Source of the DNA: Callipepla californica brunnescens
Lineage: Eukaryota > Chordata > Aves > Galliformes > Odontophoridae
DNA length: 64,000 nucleotides
Direction of reading: 5' to 3'
Assembly (NCBI GenBank): GCA_023055505.1
Contig: JALIRH010000002.1
Coordinates: 53,691,233-53,755,232 of the forward strand
A program made the position numbers and the translations under genes. Positions 37,240-50,700 of this stretch are shown one piece after another. Numbering within the stretch: the stretch's first letter is position 1; each line of letters starts with the position of its first letter. The notes under the pieces were generated by a model. The model made no database searches. It had not been told where the DNA came from and saw only the letters and a list, made by a program, of their open reading frames with translations.

Positions 37240-37440
37240 AGACCTCAAACATCTCCAGAAGGATAACCTTACTTCCACTGTGAACCCTTAAATGAGGTCT
37301 GGGGAGAGGTGGATCCTGGCTCCACCCTTCCAGACACTTCGGTACACTGCATGCACCTGAGCTCCCTGGGATGGCCCTGCCTTCCCGGCAGGTGCTCAAT
37401 CACTGGTTCAGGCTGTGACTTAGCATTTCTGCTACAGAAA
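37240..37440 (-). mobile_element. Probable bird interspersed repeat sharing a 27-bp box with the gag region
   Basis: On the minus strand this carries TGAACCAGTGATTGAGCACC, GCCGGGAAGGCAGGGCCATC and CCAGGGAGCTCAGGTGCATG, which I recall as recurrent in galliform DNA. TGCTCA(A/T)TCACTGGTTCAGGCTGTGAC (37393-37419) recurs with one mismatch at 62873-62899 inside the endogenous retrovirus. The family and limits are uncertain. Confidence 0.45.
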
Positions 37441-40400
37441 AATGTTTTGCATCACTGCTGGAAATAAGGTACTAATGTACCTTGGAGAGTAACCCTGCCC
37501 TACTTAATCCGAGGACTTGTTTTCACTCTTCTTAGCTCAAGATGTAACCCAAACTTATTTTCCAGCTACACACACAAATATCTGGCTGAATTTTAACAGG
37601 ATTTAAAACCCGAACACCCTGGAGACCTCACTGCTGCACGCTGCTGAAGATGGTGTTGCTCCAGGCAGTGCATGCGTGTGGCAGTGAAGATCACCATCTA
37701 TCCATTCCTGGCAGTAGTTCAGTAACACCTGGCTGGTTTGATGTCTCCTCCAGCTCCAAAGCATATATGCCTCTTCCATCATGTCTTGAAACCTCTTGGT
37801 ACTGTGCAGAGAGACCTTTGCAGAGTTAGGTTTATCCAACCTCCATTTAATTACAATTCCTCTTTAACTAAATCATAATTAGGTTCTCTAGCATGAATTA
37901 CCTTTTCATATTACTCACCATAATTAACTCTATTATCCTTCATTAATCCAAGTGCAATTTCACTTCACATGGAAACAGATCGTTTTGCAATTTCAATCCT
38001 AGTTCTTTTTTTCCTCAAAAACATAATAACAACAACAAACATAATGTCACAACAATGTCTTATTACAGCTGTTTTATACCCAATACGAGGTTATATTCCT
38101 TGAGATCTGATTAGCTTCATTATTGTTACAACCGCCGTATTGGAGCTGGAAGTGAATTGCTGTTTTGTATGCTGTCTGAGGCCGCCGTTATCTTACATTT
38201 CACAATACCAACCCAAACCCCAGCGGAGGAGCGCAGATTGTCAGAATGTCACTAGCCACTCTTTGCCTTGACATTTAGCAAGCCGTGTGGCCATAAAGCT
38301 ACTGTATTCAGGTGTGTGACACTGAAACTGATAAAAGTAGCACAGAAAAATACCTGAGACATCTCAGGACTTGAACCAGAAAGCAGCCCTCTATCAACCA
38401 CCTTTGGCATAAATGCCAATAAGCCACAGCTATTTTTCCCTGAAAACATCCATGAAAAATGTTCTACTTTGGTAGTTTTTTGTATTCTTCCCACTTCTTT
38501 TCACAGAATATCTATTTCAGCACTTCTTCAGGAATCCTGCCAGTCTCTCTATATATTCCATATATTCCTCTTTTTCCGTGCAGTATTATGCCTTAAAGTC
38601 CATGTCTACATTTCTCTCCTTTACCTACATTTTACTCAGCAAAATGAAAGCTGAAGAGGAAATATTTCCATTCCCAAGGTTTCTAAAGCTGGTAACTTTT
38701 CTCCTGTGGCTTTCTCCAACTCTTCCATCATGTTGATTCATCTAAAAGGAACTCTGAAGTCCAGTACCCTACCCAATTCTCAAATCACTGGCATCTAGAA
38801 AAGCCCCAGATAAGCATCAGTGACAAATACTTGCAGGGGAATTAAAAAGAAGTCATATAAGCACTACAGTTATTTGATTCATACGATCAGAGCCAGTCAA
38901 TGCTAATATTTTCTTTTGTGTTAAGTAAATCATGATCACAGTTTCTCATTGATAATCCCTCACTCCATCCTTAATCATAATGATAAAGACTGGAAAAATA
39001 CTGCTGCATTTGCATTTGCCAGCCTTCCGGATGGAATACTATCATTAAAGTATTTGAATTTGTGTTTTGTTTTTGTTTTATTTTCCATTTGGAAAGTACT
39101 AATTTTAAACCAGGTCACAGTCAGCCCAGTTTACCTACAGATTGGCCATCATGCCTTGCCACCAATATGAGTACTGTGACACTGAATTTTCATGGAGGAA
39201 TGGCCTTGTGTTTACTGAGTTCGCAGTTTCCAAAGAAAAGCTAATACTCTTAAAAATGAAGCCACCGCAGTGTCAGTAAAATGAATATGTATTCTGCAGA
39301 GTGCATCTTTGAATGCTGTCAAGCAGCGCTATAACCAATGCGCAATCTTCCTGTGTGAGCATTAAATAATTCCAATCTACGCCCAGCCATATACAGTTTC
39401 ATTGCTGCACTGTGGGTAGATATCAGGAGAAGCCAGCACATATATATCCATGCTGAAATCACCGTGATGAGTTATAAATGGCTTTGCTGCTACGCCCACT
39501 GGCATCATACCCATGGTAGTCACCACCTTCAAAATGGCAGACATCAGATGGCTTCTAAAACCCATGTTTTATTCAAATTCAGAGCCCTGGTGAAGCTTTC
39601 CTGTCTCTAACTCAAGGGTCATTCAGTTCTTCTCTGGAAGTAAGAGTTAGTTTGCTGGAGGCCAGCTGTGGGCTGCTCCTTCAGATCTCTGTGCTCTGCT
39701 CAGGTTCCTCGGGTCATGTTTTTTGCAGCCAAGCACTCTGTGACTCCTTGCAGCTCTCACTGGGATGTTAAAGACAAGAAATAGCATGCATATTTTTGGA
39801 ACTGTCTAAAAATCAGTGCTGCAATATACAGAGTTACATGAGAATCGCACTTCACACTGAAATAGCTGAAATAAGGAATTGTCAGTAATGATATGGATAT
39901 TTTCTGCATCCCACAAAACGTAACAAGTACAGAGCTGCGACTTGGGAAACACTGATTCTAAGCTTAACTCCGTCAGTCACCAATTCTGTGGGCCTGAAAT
40001 GAGTAATTTGGTTTTTTTTCTTTGCTACAATAATCACCTGCCCCAGATGAGTTCTGCAGGAGTCGGTTAATGAATTCAGGCTCCATGAAGCCTGAACAGG
40101 TATGCAAGGCCTGTAAAACACCCTCCTCAGAAACCCAGAGGGACCAGTTTTCAGAAACTCTTCAGCATCCATATTAGACACATTTCAAATCAGGTACTCA
40201 AGATCATTTTTCCAGAAAGAAAATCTCATTGCTTCTGGCTATTAAAGTGATAAGGAATAGAATAATTAAGTAATATATGTCATGACATGGTAAAAAAATA
40301 ATTACAATATCAACCTTTTTTTTTTTCATCATACATCACAGAATCCATGATTATACAGGAAATTTCACAGAAAACACAGTATTAGCTCTGATAATGAAGG

Positions 40401-43400
40401 GCTGAAGTGTTCCCCAGCTTGTCCTCACTTGCATAGGGCATTTCTAGGATCAGCTAACCAAGAATACACTTAATCACAAAGTTACCTTACAGTCACCCCC
40501 CACAAAACCTACTTCTGGGCTGAGCTCCTTATCTCGTGACCCCACCTGATGTGATTGCTTTAATTCAATTTGCATATGCTGTTACTTAAAACAAACAAAC
40601 AAACAAAAACAAACAGACGTACCAAAAAAAAAAAAGCACAAAGAGGTATGGTGATATTGTGGCAGTTGTGCTTGCAGTTCAAAGGACAGCCAGTGGCTAA
40701 GCCATTTACTGCCATGCTGGATGCTGAAGCTTCATTTCTTTTAAACCTTTGCTTCTCTCTCTGGTTAAGAAATTGTTTTCTCTCTAGAAAAAGCTTTTTC
40801 TGTGGGAGAAATCTCTTATGTGTTTTGTGTTTAGTTTCTTTGCCTATGCAGTTGCTCAAGAAAGAGCTGATGTTGAATATAAAGCAACCCTTCATTTTTG
40901 TCTCTTCAGGGGAAGAAAAAGATACAGATACTGCATACAAAGAATACGTCACATATATCCCTGCCAGGTCTCCATCCTTCTATACACATACCTTCCTTTC
41001 CTAAAATGCCGACTGACAATGGCTTCAGTAATGACAGTAAGCTATGGAGTGAATGCACATCTACATCTGTTAACTCTGGGCAAAAATGTCTGATCAATAA
41101 CAAGAGCGGAGCAATGACAGGTGTCAGCATTTAAAATACATGTAAATCTGTGTACTGTTTCTGGAGGCGCCCTCAAGAAAATGAATGTAAATGAGTCTTC
41201 TAAGGTAGATAAATTTCCCTGCACTTTTATGTAGATATTCTCACTAAGAGTTCAAAAATTAAAATTATCTTAATTTAATTTGCTTCCTTTCCAAGGAGAA
41301 CAAAAGCAGACAGAATTACTGATGGTGTAATTCTAACACATAATACTGTGTAATACAGTTTAATTCATGTCTTTTCAGTACTCATTTTAGTTGTTTAGAT
41401 TGCATATTCAGTGTGGAAATGCAGTCCTTCCCTGAGAAGGCTAACACCAAATGCACTATTGTTTGAAGTGTATCTTGATAGCATGTAGTGCTAAACAGAT
41501 GTACATTACTTTCTTGTCCTAATTAATGGAGCATAGAAATATTGCCATAGATATTTCTACTCAATAGAGACAACTGCATAAGTGGATCTGTGTGCTCAGT
41601 TGGCACATATATTTGATGCCTCTATTAAAATTTCATTTTTATTGCATCTGGAGTTTGCAAAAAAAAAAAAAAAAGAAGTATTATATCAGAAGAGTTCTTT
41701 TAACTCTGTGATATTTACAGGCACAGAAATTATATGGGGCATGTCTGTATGAAAACAGGAACAAACCTACTCTTGCTGGCAAGACAATCCATTTTTAGAT
41801 GAGTGTACTCCCGTTGTCTCTCCAGACCTTCTCAGACACCATCTCTTGTCTGTAAAGCCTTTCTCAGATTCCTCAGCATCAGATCAAAAACAGCTGCTTG
41901 TGGGATACGCGGCTCCATTCAGAAAGCCGTGAGGAAGCATTATGATGTTTTCCAGTTGTAATGTTAATATCCCTGGTTCGTGACATTGATTTGGACAGGC
42001 CCTGACCTTGCTAAGTACTAATTTCTGCAGATGAGACAATGGCTATCTTGGGGTGTCATCACTAAAGAGCATGTCCTTGACAATTCTGATCTGCCAAAAG
42101 CCATCAGGCAGGTTTACCTGGCAGACACTGACTCTCCACCTTCCTCCATCTTGAGCTATATCCTAACAAGCAGCTTCTATGTGCATGATCCTTGGCACTA
42201 CTGACCACAGAAAGCAACCATGAATTTCTGGGCCTCTAGAAAGGATCATGGAGTAGTGTCTGAGGGCTGCTCAGGAGAAATCGATGTTAGTTTGAAACAG
42301 AAAAGTAATAAAATAGGATCTGTGGCTTCAGTCACTTCGACATAATGCTTTTCTTCAGTGTAATCCACCTTCCCTCATGAGTGACTGATAACTAAGACAA
42401 AGTATTGTGGGCAGTAAGAGACTTCTATCACAAACGAATATTTGTTTGCCAAGCATTTTCCATCTTTCAGGCAACCAAACTTCAAGCCAGCGCCCTGAAT
42501 GAAGCATCTGCATGAGAACTGTGCCACTGGGGATGTTCTCTTTGTGTTTCACCTCCTGCGCTTCAAATTTGATGGTATTGCTGTATCAGAAATTTGAACA
42601 GAATGAAAAGCATACAGAGAGAGCAGAAGGCGCAATGTATTAGCAATTATTGTTTTGATGATACAAAGTGACAGTGCCAACTCTAAAAGCTAGAAAATCA
42701 GTTTATAGTTGTTTAACAACTTGGAATTATTTTTTGCACAATGAGCATCTGCTTTCAGATGATTTTTCCACACATTCCTTCTGGAAAATTTCAGCCAAGA
42801 AAGTTTGCCTGTTTCTGGGGCTACAGCTGAACAAAAATCTCTCTTGTGCCTGATGTAAAATACAACGACCCTCTTCTGGCAGCTTAAGTAACCTCCAGTC
42901 TGAAGCAGGATTAGTGGTGGGGCTAACTGTGGCTATGGAGACACAAAGTCCCATGGCCAGACCCAAGGTGGGCACCGTGGGGGGCCTGGACCCAGGCCTC
43001 AGCCCCACAACTCAGGCACCAAGGAGATGGCTGCCAGATTAACACAGAACTGTGAGGTCATGCTAGAGAGAAGAATATCAGTAAATAAAAAGACTTTCTG
43101 AGGATTATTACAGTGTGGAGTTGCCTTTTTCTATCCTCCTGTATCTTGACAGCCGCAACCAGGACTGCAGATCTGGTTTAACAGCTCACATTGCACTGGG
43201 GATAGGCAGCTCCATCAGCCACCCTGATACGGATATGTCCATAAACACTTGGGTTTCCCCTATCACTTGGGGAATACTAATAAATACAGGCTGGAACAGA
43301 GGTCTGTGGCAATAGGAAAGGATGGTTTTTCCCAAGGTGTTTAGCAACAGCTCTTATCAAATGTATGGAGAAAAGCCCCGTACACTGGGGCAGTTGAAAA

Positions 43401-45060
43401 AAATTAAAAGGACCATCACCTAATCCCTTGATACACGTGGGTCAGAAGAGGATTTATTTCCATGGCCTAACAACTGGAAATCCTTAGTTTTAAGCTCAAC
43501 TTAGGCTCTCTAATTCCACTCTGATGCTTTTAAGAAGTCTCTTTCTCTGTTTCAGAGTCCCCAGTGTGCTAAACAGATTAATCAGTGTTTACACAGGGCT
43601 TTGCTATAATGTGTTCTGTAGATTTAGCACTGTTAGGACTACAGATTGGAAAAACAATGCAGTGAGAAGTTATTTAAGGATCCTCATTTAACAAAATACT
43701 TGAGATCATGTTTAAAATGGAATGTCCAAGTTAAGAACTCCATTGATTTCAAGCCTAACTTTATTAATCGCTTAGAAAAAAAATGAGCAATTGATACGCA
43801 TGCCAATTTTCAACATTTTTTTTAAGCTGTAAGCAATACACTTTTTCTTCACTCATCTGTAAATCATACTGAATATATACGGGTTATTTCACATAAATAA
43901 TTTGTTGAAGTACATTGGGAGACTTTAAACATTTGGAGGCAGATGCCTCTTCTTCATCCCTGAAGAAAAATTGAGAATAAAAGCATCTTTAACTGCTTAG
44001 AGCAGATGGTAGGGCAATAAAAGCACTGAACAGCTATAAAACAAACATCAGGAAATGACATCCATCAGAGAAGAGCCAGTAGAAGTGAGATACACAAACA
44101 CAGATGTTAGAGAGAAGTGACATTAGAGTAAAAATTGAGACTTCCTATCCCAGGTATGATGCTCTGTTGCCCTACCAGCCTTTTGGTACTTCTGATGCCT
44201 GTCTGCAACTGAGCAATGACGAAGAAAACATACCAGTAATTGATTTCTTGTGAGAAGGGGCACCCATATTCAGCAGTTATCACTCAGTAGCAACAGCAGT
44301 TGCATTTTCACACATTACTGATTTCTTCACCTACCAATGCTAAATTTTTAGTAGTTGTTTTTCACTGTAAATTCAAAACATCCTATCAAGCTTCCCAAAG
44401 AACTGGTTTCCCTACTCTCTGTTACCCTCTACTCTAACTTGTTCTGTTAGTGCTTCCCTGGAGGAGTGGAAGGGGCCAGGTTTCCTGCTGTGGGTAATAT
44501 TCAGCAGCTGAGGTACTCACCTGTGTGCTCCCTGATGACCAGTGATACAGCTGGCTATCTCTGGAATACTGCTTGAACAACTGTGGCTTATCGTAACTTA
44601 TTTTCAGACTTCTGTAAATGATACTATAATTAATAATTATTGTATTATTGTTTTTACAGTTGCTGTTTTTAGAGCTCCAGAGCTTAGTGATGATCTGTAA
44701 ACACTCCTTAACTTTTCTCTTCTCTACACTAGAATAGTAGTAATTCAGTGGCCTATATTGAAAGGAAATTGGTTTCAGGATCTCTTGTTATGTGATATAT
44801 TTATAAGTGTCCATAGAATTCTTAACTCCAGTGTCAGCTAGTCCAAAAATCACTGTGTCTCGGTAGGACTGGAGCCCTACTGTCTTTGTATCACTCATGT
44901 GGTACATAAGAAGTCTTATTGTTTTGTTGCTGCACTGAAAACTCTGGGAAAGATGAATCTCCAGAGGGAACAAGTATTATGATTTAGGGTATGCATCTAG
45001 ATTTGCTAAACTCAGAATTTAAAACTTGGGAAGAAAAAAAAAAAAAAAAAACCTTTTAAA
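37441..45060. other. Intergenic DNA, no gene recognised
   Basis: AT-rich sequence with no recognisable exon. Small features are an A-run at about 41659-41674 and a GC-richer patch near 42890-43030. Human synteny predicts CYB5A beyond TIMM21, but no cytochrome b5 haem-binding or tail-anchor exon was noticed on either strand. Short exons could be missed by eye. Confidence 0.5.
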
Positions 45061-45061
45061 A

Positions 45062-45362
45062 ATTGGGTTTTACCAGTGCTGACATGAAGCTGTGGCATGA
45101 AGTTGTGTTTAATGGAATGGAGCTGCATCAGGGAAGGGTAAGGCTGGGTGTTGGGAAAAGAGTTCTTTCACCAGTGTGGTGGGCATGGAACAGGCTGCCC
45201 AGGGATGTGGTCATGGCCACAAGCTGTCAGATTCAAAGAGCATTTGGACAGCGCTCTCAGGCATAGAGTTTGATTTGTGGGTGGTCCTGCATGGAGCCAG
45301 GAGTTGAGCTTGGTGATCCCTGTGGGTCCCTTCCAACTCGAGATATTCTATAATTCCATAAC
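45062..45362 (+). mobile_element. CR1 LINE, 3' portion
   Basis: The blocks GTGGGCATGGAACAGGCTGC, CCAGGGATGTGGTCATGGCC, CGCTCTCAGGCATAGAGTTT and GTGGGTCCCTTCCAACTCGA end in ATATTCTATAATTCCATA. It is the same CR1 subfamily as the copy at 9686-10160, both sharing the CTCTCAGGCATAGAGTTTG box. It is preceded by an A-run at about 45034-45052. Confidence 0.9.
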
Positions 45363-45681
45363 AAGATTTTAAAAAATGGTTATTTTGTTATGTCACAATT
45401 AAACAGTGACACTGTCATTGTCTTACATTCACAAATTGCAATTCAAGCCTATTTATCTCTTGACATTTTGAATTACATTTTTAAATGCTCTGATTTTTAT
45501 CACTGTCAAACTCTACAAACTTGTAAGCTGAGAATGTCAGATAAATTACTTGACTACTGAAACAGATTTATGCATGTGTCTTCAAAAAAGAGTAGCCCTG
45601 CTCTAAACCTACAAAAATTAAAATTAACTGTAAAGGAGAAGCCTACAATCAAAATAAAAATAAAAGTTCATTTCTATTAAA

Positions 45682-45955
45682 TAGAATCATAGAATATCCC
45701 AAGTTGAAAGTGACCCACGTGGACCTCTGAATCCAATTCCTGGTTCCACACAGGACCACCCACAAATCAGACCACATGGCTGAAAGCACTGTCCAGACAC
45801 TGCTTAAAACTGGCAAGATCAGTACCATGACCGCTACCCTGGGAAGGCAATCCCAGTGTTTGACCACTCTCTTGACAAAGAACCTTTTCCGGACATCCAA
45901 CCTGAACTTCCCCTGGGTTCCATCAGTGATCACCAGAGAGGAGATTATAACACAA
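45682..45955 (-). mobile_element. CR1 LINE, 3' end, inverted
   Basis: Reads on the minus strand as a CR1 tail. The plus strand starts ATAGAATCATAGAATATCCC, the complement of the ATTCTATGATTCTAT terminus, and continues with GACCACCCACAAATCAGACC and AACCTTTTCCGGACATCCAA. Together with 45062-45362 it forms a pair of CR1 3' ends that meet tail to tail about 320 bases apart. Confidence 0.9.
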
Positions 45956-47424
45956 ATTTAAACAAATTCAAGGAGTAAACAAGGAAATAAAGGATGAAAA
46001 GTCAGTTAGATACTTTCAGATTATCATTTTGACATCAGGTAGCCAAGATAAGGGTTACTTGTATCTGGAAGTTTGGTGGTTTAATCTTTGTTTTGGTTCA
46101 TTGGGAGTGCTATTGGCCATAGTGCATGGGTGAACAATATGTGTCAGTTTCTGAAGAAGTAGAGCTAAGCTTTCAGAAGTACAGAAAATTCCTAGGTTCA
46201 TTTCTTCCCTAGAAATGGAACATTCTCTCTTCCCTTTTGTGGTTTCTTTAGAATTCAGGACATGCAGAAGAAGGGTTGAGGTCTACTCACAGCCGGAGAG
46301 TTCACATCAGCAGTCTGCACACTGATGCCTGCTGCCTCAGATCCCCTCATGCTCCATTTTTTTTTTTTTTTTTTTGTGATTCCTCATCACATAAAGTTTT
46401 AGACCTGTGAATTATGTCTGTGCTTTGAAACACTACCTGGTTATCTGATGTTTCACACTACATGCCAGTACTGCAGTGACAGGCACTTAATCCTGAATGA
46501 AAAATACATGAGATAGCTGAAAATACAGTTTATCTGGCTGTTTTTCTTTTTCTGAACCAGCAATATTTTGTCTCTATTCATAATCCAACTTGTTTGGCTT
46601 ATATCTTTACAGAAAGCAGATATAGCATTTTATAGTGCTTTTGTCTACACTGTGCATCACTTTATATGCAGCTAGTTACAAACACCAAAATGGGCACACA
46701 GCTTCCAAATAAGACTGACAAGGCTGCAAGATATGCAAACGCTTTTCCCAGGACATGTATCCCCCTTTCCCTGCAGTATCACCCCTCCTCTGCCTTGCAG
46801 GCCCCAGCCAGGGCTCCTCTCATATGAATGGGACTTCTCAGTCTTTTTACTGCAGCTTTTCTACATGTGCTTAGCTTTGCACATTGCAAACAATTGTATT
46901 TGCACAAGGAAGTGTATGTCGCAGAGAGCCACTTCACACACGTGCAGGATTTCAGCTTCAGCTGTACCACAAAACTGCAATCTCTGCTTTTACGTCCAAT
47001 AAGCCACTGGAGAGACAGACAGGCTTTTATGGAAGTAGACAAGTTAACACATCCCAGAGCCAGCATTACCAATAGCCAAACAAATGGTAGAGGAAAATAA
47101 ATGAAACAGAAACTAAGGAGGAAATAATTTACGATTAAAATATCTGTAGCATGTTTGTGAACAACAGCGAGGGACTTTCCAGAACATCTTTTCCCTCAAG
47201 AAACCACTATATAAGGGCAGGAAAAAATTAGGGGATTCTTATGTTGTTCTTATGTTCTTCCACTGGAATTTAAAGAAAATTTAGTTTTCCTAAAAGTAGG
47301 AAAGTTCTTAAACAATGACGATATACAACATAATATTGCCCCAAGTTAACTTCGCATAATTTTTATCATATAGCACATCTTCAAATAAGTGCCTGAAGAG
47401 TACTTTCATATTAAAGAGGAAAAT
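45956..47424. other. Intergenic DNA, nothing recognised
   Basis: Contains a T-run at about 46358-46374. Overlapping open frames on both strands at 46730-47100 show no recognisable protein and read as chance frames. Confidence 0.5.
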
Positions 47425-47570
47425 GCCATTTGGGATCACAGGATATTGCCAGCTGGAAAGGTTGGGCATTTCTGTCCAACTCTTGCTCGCAGCAGGGCCA
47501 GCTCTGAGGTCAGAGTGGGTTGCTCAGGGCTTTGTCCCTCTCATCCACTTCTCGCAGCAATTAGTTATTT
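47425..47570 (-). mobile_element. Diverged CR1 fragment
   Basis: The plus strand has GGATCACAGGATATTGCCAG, then GGAAAGGTTGGGC and GTTGCTCAGGGCTTTGTCCC, which follow the order of an inverted CR1 3' UTR. Divergence is high. Confidence 0.45.
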
Positions 47571-47694
47571 TCCTCTTCAGAATAAAGGGAAAAGTTCAAG
47601 CAGAAGCTGTACTGATTCTAATCAAAGGGACACTTTTAGGCCAGGATCTTGTCTTCACTGGTGCTTAGCCCTGTGCATCTTTCCCTGATGTGAC

Positions 47695-47762
47695 AGATGG
47701 GAGGAGGGCAGCTAGTCCCTCTCCAGCCTGTTCCTACCAACAACAATTCTGTAACTCTGAAG
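47695..47762 (+). mobile_element. Possible CR1 tail
   Basis: GGAGGAGGGCAGCTAGTCCC, then CTCTCCAGCCTGTTCC and CAATTCTGTAACTCTGA resemble a decayed CR1 3' end. It is short, so chance resemblance cannot be excluded. Confidence 0.35.
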
Positions 47763-50700
47763 AGCTACAAATCCAGAAATTATTACTTTCTTGAGATCCT
47801 CTAATTGTCCTTTTGTATAATTTAAAGCATACATACAATAATGAAACTGTAGGACAACACTACTCAGTGTCTGAGCTTTTACACTTTTATTATGACAAGA
47901 AGGACATGATCAAATGTGATTGGACTGATAGCAGCCAAATAATTGTCTGACAGAAAATAACATGCAGATTTTTGTATGGCTTTCTTGGCAAGAGGTTATC
48001 AGGAAAGTTTGCACATTATTCTGCATGAAATAATGCATTTTTTTTTCCAAAAGATAAAATTCTAGGAATTTATAAACATTCCTACTAAAGAAACTTCAAC
48101 TGATAGTGCACTAACTTTACTCTGCCATAAAAACCAGGGCTCACTCCTAGCTGCAGCCCTATCTCACGCCTGAGATAGTGGAGAGCAAGTAATGGAAGGG
48201 AATCAATCCTGAAGAGAAAGAATTAATGGCCTGCTTATATATGAGATTGATTTGGTACTTTTGAGGACAGAAGAAGAATTATCCTTTATCCTCTTGTATG
48301 TTACTGTAAGAATGTGAATAGTCCCTTTCCCTTGCTACAGAAGCTACTTTCCTGGTGAAGTCTGTCACATTTCTCAGCTTACTTATCAGGAGTTTAGAGA
48401 AGGAGAATTTGGGATCTTACTGTCAGTAGAACAAGTCATTGTTAATTCCTCAGGGACATTTCAGTGCTGTTTTGTTGTAGTGATGAGCCACTCATCTCCA
48501 GGAGTGGCTTATTTTTACAGTCAGGTTTATTTGTCTTATAGTGCTCTCACATACAAATGTCCAGTAAAAGGCATTTAACAGCTTGCTTCATGTATTTCTC
48601 TAAAGGTTCTGTGTCTGTTCCTCATCATTCCCTAATGCAGGAGTTATCGACATGCCAAGCGTGGCTATTTCAGCACCTTGCTGCTAAAATGGAAAGCTGT
48701 AAAGCATTCAGAAGTTTGTCTGAATCTCCTGATTTAAGAAATGCAACTGTGTGCCTTAAGTCAGAACAGTTGGAAGAGAACAATTCCTACCTTAAAGAAA
48801 CCAAAACCACACAGCATTGAATAGGTGTATTAAATAAAGTTATAGGCACAAAGCAGATGTTATGTACAAATCAGAAAAAAAAGAAGGATAAAAATCTACT
48901 CAAGTATAATTTCTGAAGCAGTTTTTAATTAAGGATTATAAACACCTGAATCTGAAAATCTGTTGTGAGTGAATAGCTTTAAATACGGCAACAAGGCTGG
49001 GTACTTACACTGCCTTTCAAGAGCATCTTAAAAGTGCCTGGTTTACAAGGTCAAAAAGATCTTACATTGTCAGCACAGCAAAGCCTGCTGGATAATGACT
49101 AAATTAAGTCACATTTTTGTTCAATTTTCTTTTTCCCTCTTTTGTATCTTCAGTAATTAAAGTCCCACAGGACAGTTTTCATGTTCCCGCAGCACCAACT
49201 GTGTCCTTCATTAAATTAACTATACTGAAAACTGTGAAGTGCCTTGAGAGATTTTTGATTGGCTTCCTGATTGCAAAATAACATCAATTCTGGTCCCAGG
49301 CACATCTGCAGGAAAGAAAATTATTTGAGTTTGGCTCTTAGCTTACAGGTCTTGCCTACATTAGGGAATTTTTACAAAGAAATCCCCAGTTACTGCAAAC
49401 AAAGCTTGGAAGACATGCATTTAACATGCAGCTGAAAAGAAATGCAAGGAGCCCTGAAGTTTTCTATGGTAATATATCTAAAATTAACATTTCGGGATTT
49501 GATCTCATCAGAGGGAATGAAGAGGATCTAATTATGGAGGGATCATTTTATATCAGCATTGTGACGCTAACAACTCTAAAAGACAGAAATCATTTATTTT
49601 AATTTCTAAAATATGCAGAAGTGATGTCACATACTGCCCGCATGCAGATTTATTGACATGGAAGAAACCATTCCTGTTGTCATGCGCAAGAGAAGAATTG
49701 CTCTTTAAATATAATTAAGATTCTCAAAGAGATTAGCTTTAATATTTAATGCTTTTTAGGTCTTCCTGAAGTCACGTTGAAATGGTTTTACTGTGAGCAT
49801 TATGTGTTCACAAGAACAAGTCTGAACTTCAAAATTATCTTATTTTAAAAAAGCAACTGTAGTGCAACGCATCTGGCAACCATAAGTCCCTCCTTCTCCC
49901 ACAACCCCTTAATGGGTTTGCAGAAAACACTGCTTTTCAAAATATGTACTGAAATCAATGGAAGCTCTTTAAGGATATGCAGATGGCTGAAGAAGCAAAG
50001 TAAAAGAAATGAAACGATGTGTTGGGGTTCCACATGGGCAGTTGGTCCCTGGCTCATACCGATATGAATGGAGTAGGATGTGCAGAAATGGCTGGCAATG
50101 GCAGATGACAGTGAGAGGAACCAGAAAAAGTTAGGGGGAGTGCAGAGAGGGGTGGCTGGGTTTCACAGTGATGAAGGGAATGTTGAGAGAGAAACAGCAA
50201 AATGCAACAGCCAGCTGGATGGGAACTTTGGGGCTAAGGGAGCCACCTCAATAATGCCCTATAAAGCTGAAATTCTCATCTCAGAAACTGTATCACAAAT
50301 TGCAAAATTGAAGCTGAATACAGCAAACCTGGGAGCAGTAAGCAAAGAGTGATTAGGGCTGTTCATCTGAGTGGAAAAAGGGTTGTAAAAGGGCAGTTGG
50401 AACAGGAAAAGGAAGATAAGGTACGTAAATGGCACATCACGCGTAGACTTCCCCTACCAGAGCTGTATGTTACCCTCCAAAACTGTGTGGTTTATGTCTC
50501 AGGGAGGTGTCTGAAAGCTTGCAGTTCCTTCAGCCCTGCTTTGCCTCCCTTGGATTGTCCCAGTAAACACAAGCATAGGGCAGGGTTTACTCAGTGGTGA
50601 CTGCATGTGTCAGGGGCACCCACAGATTTGTTCACTGCTGACCCCTCTGTAACGCTTTGCACTGAACCTTTCCTGCAGAACTAAGGTTACTAATATACAA

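Noticed and set aside
37603..37839. Minus-strand frame considered as a retroviral remnant near the shared 27-bp box
   Set aside because: No retroviral motif could be identified, and it does not read on from the repeat.
40570..41004. 144-codon plus-strand frame with overlapping minus-strand frame
   Set aside because: Lysine/threonine-rich start comes from an A-rich simple repeat. No domain, splice context or homologue recognised.
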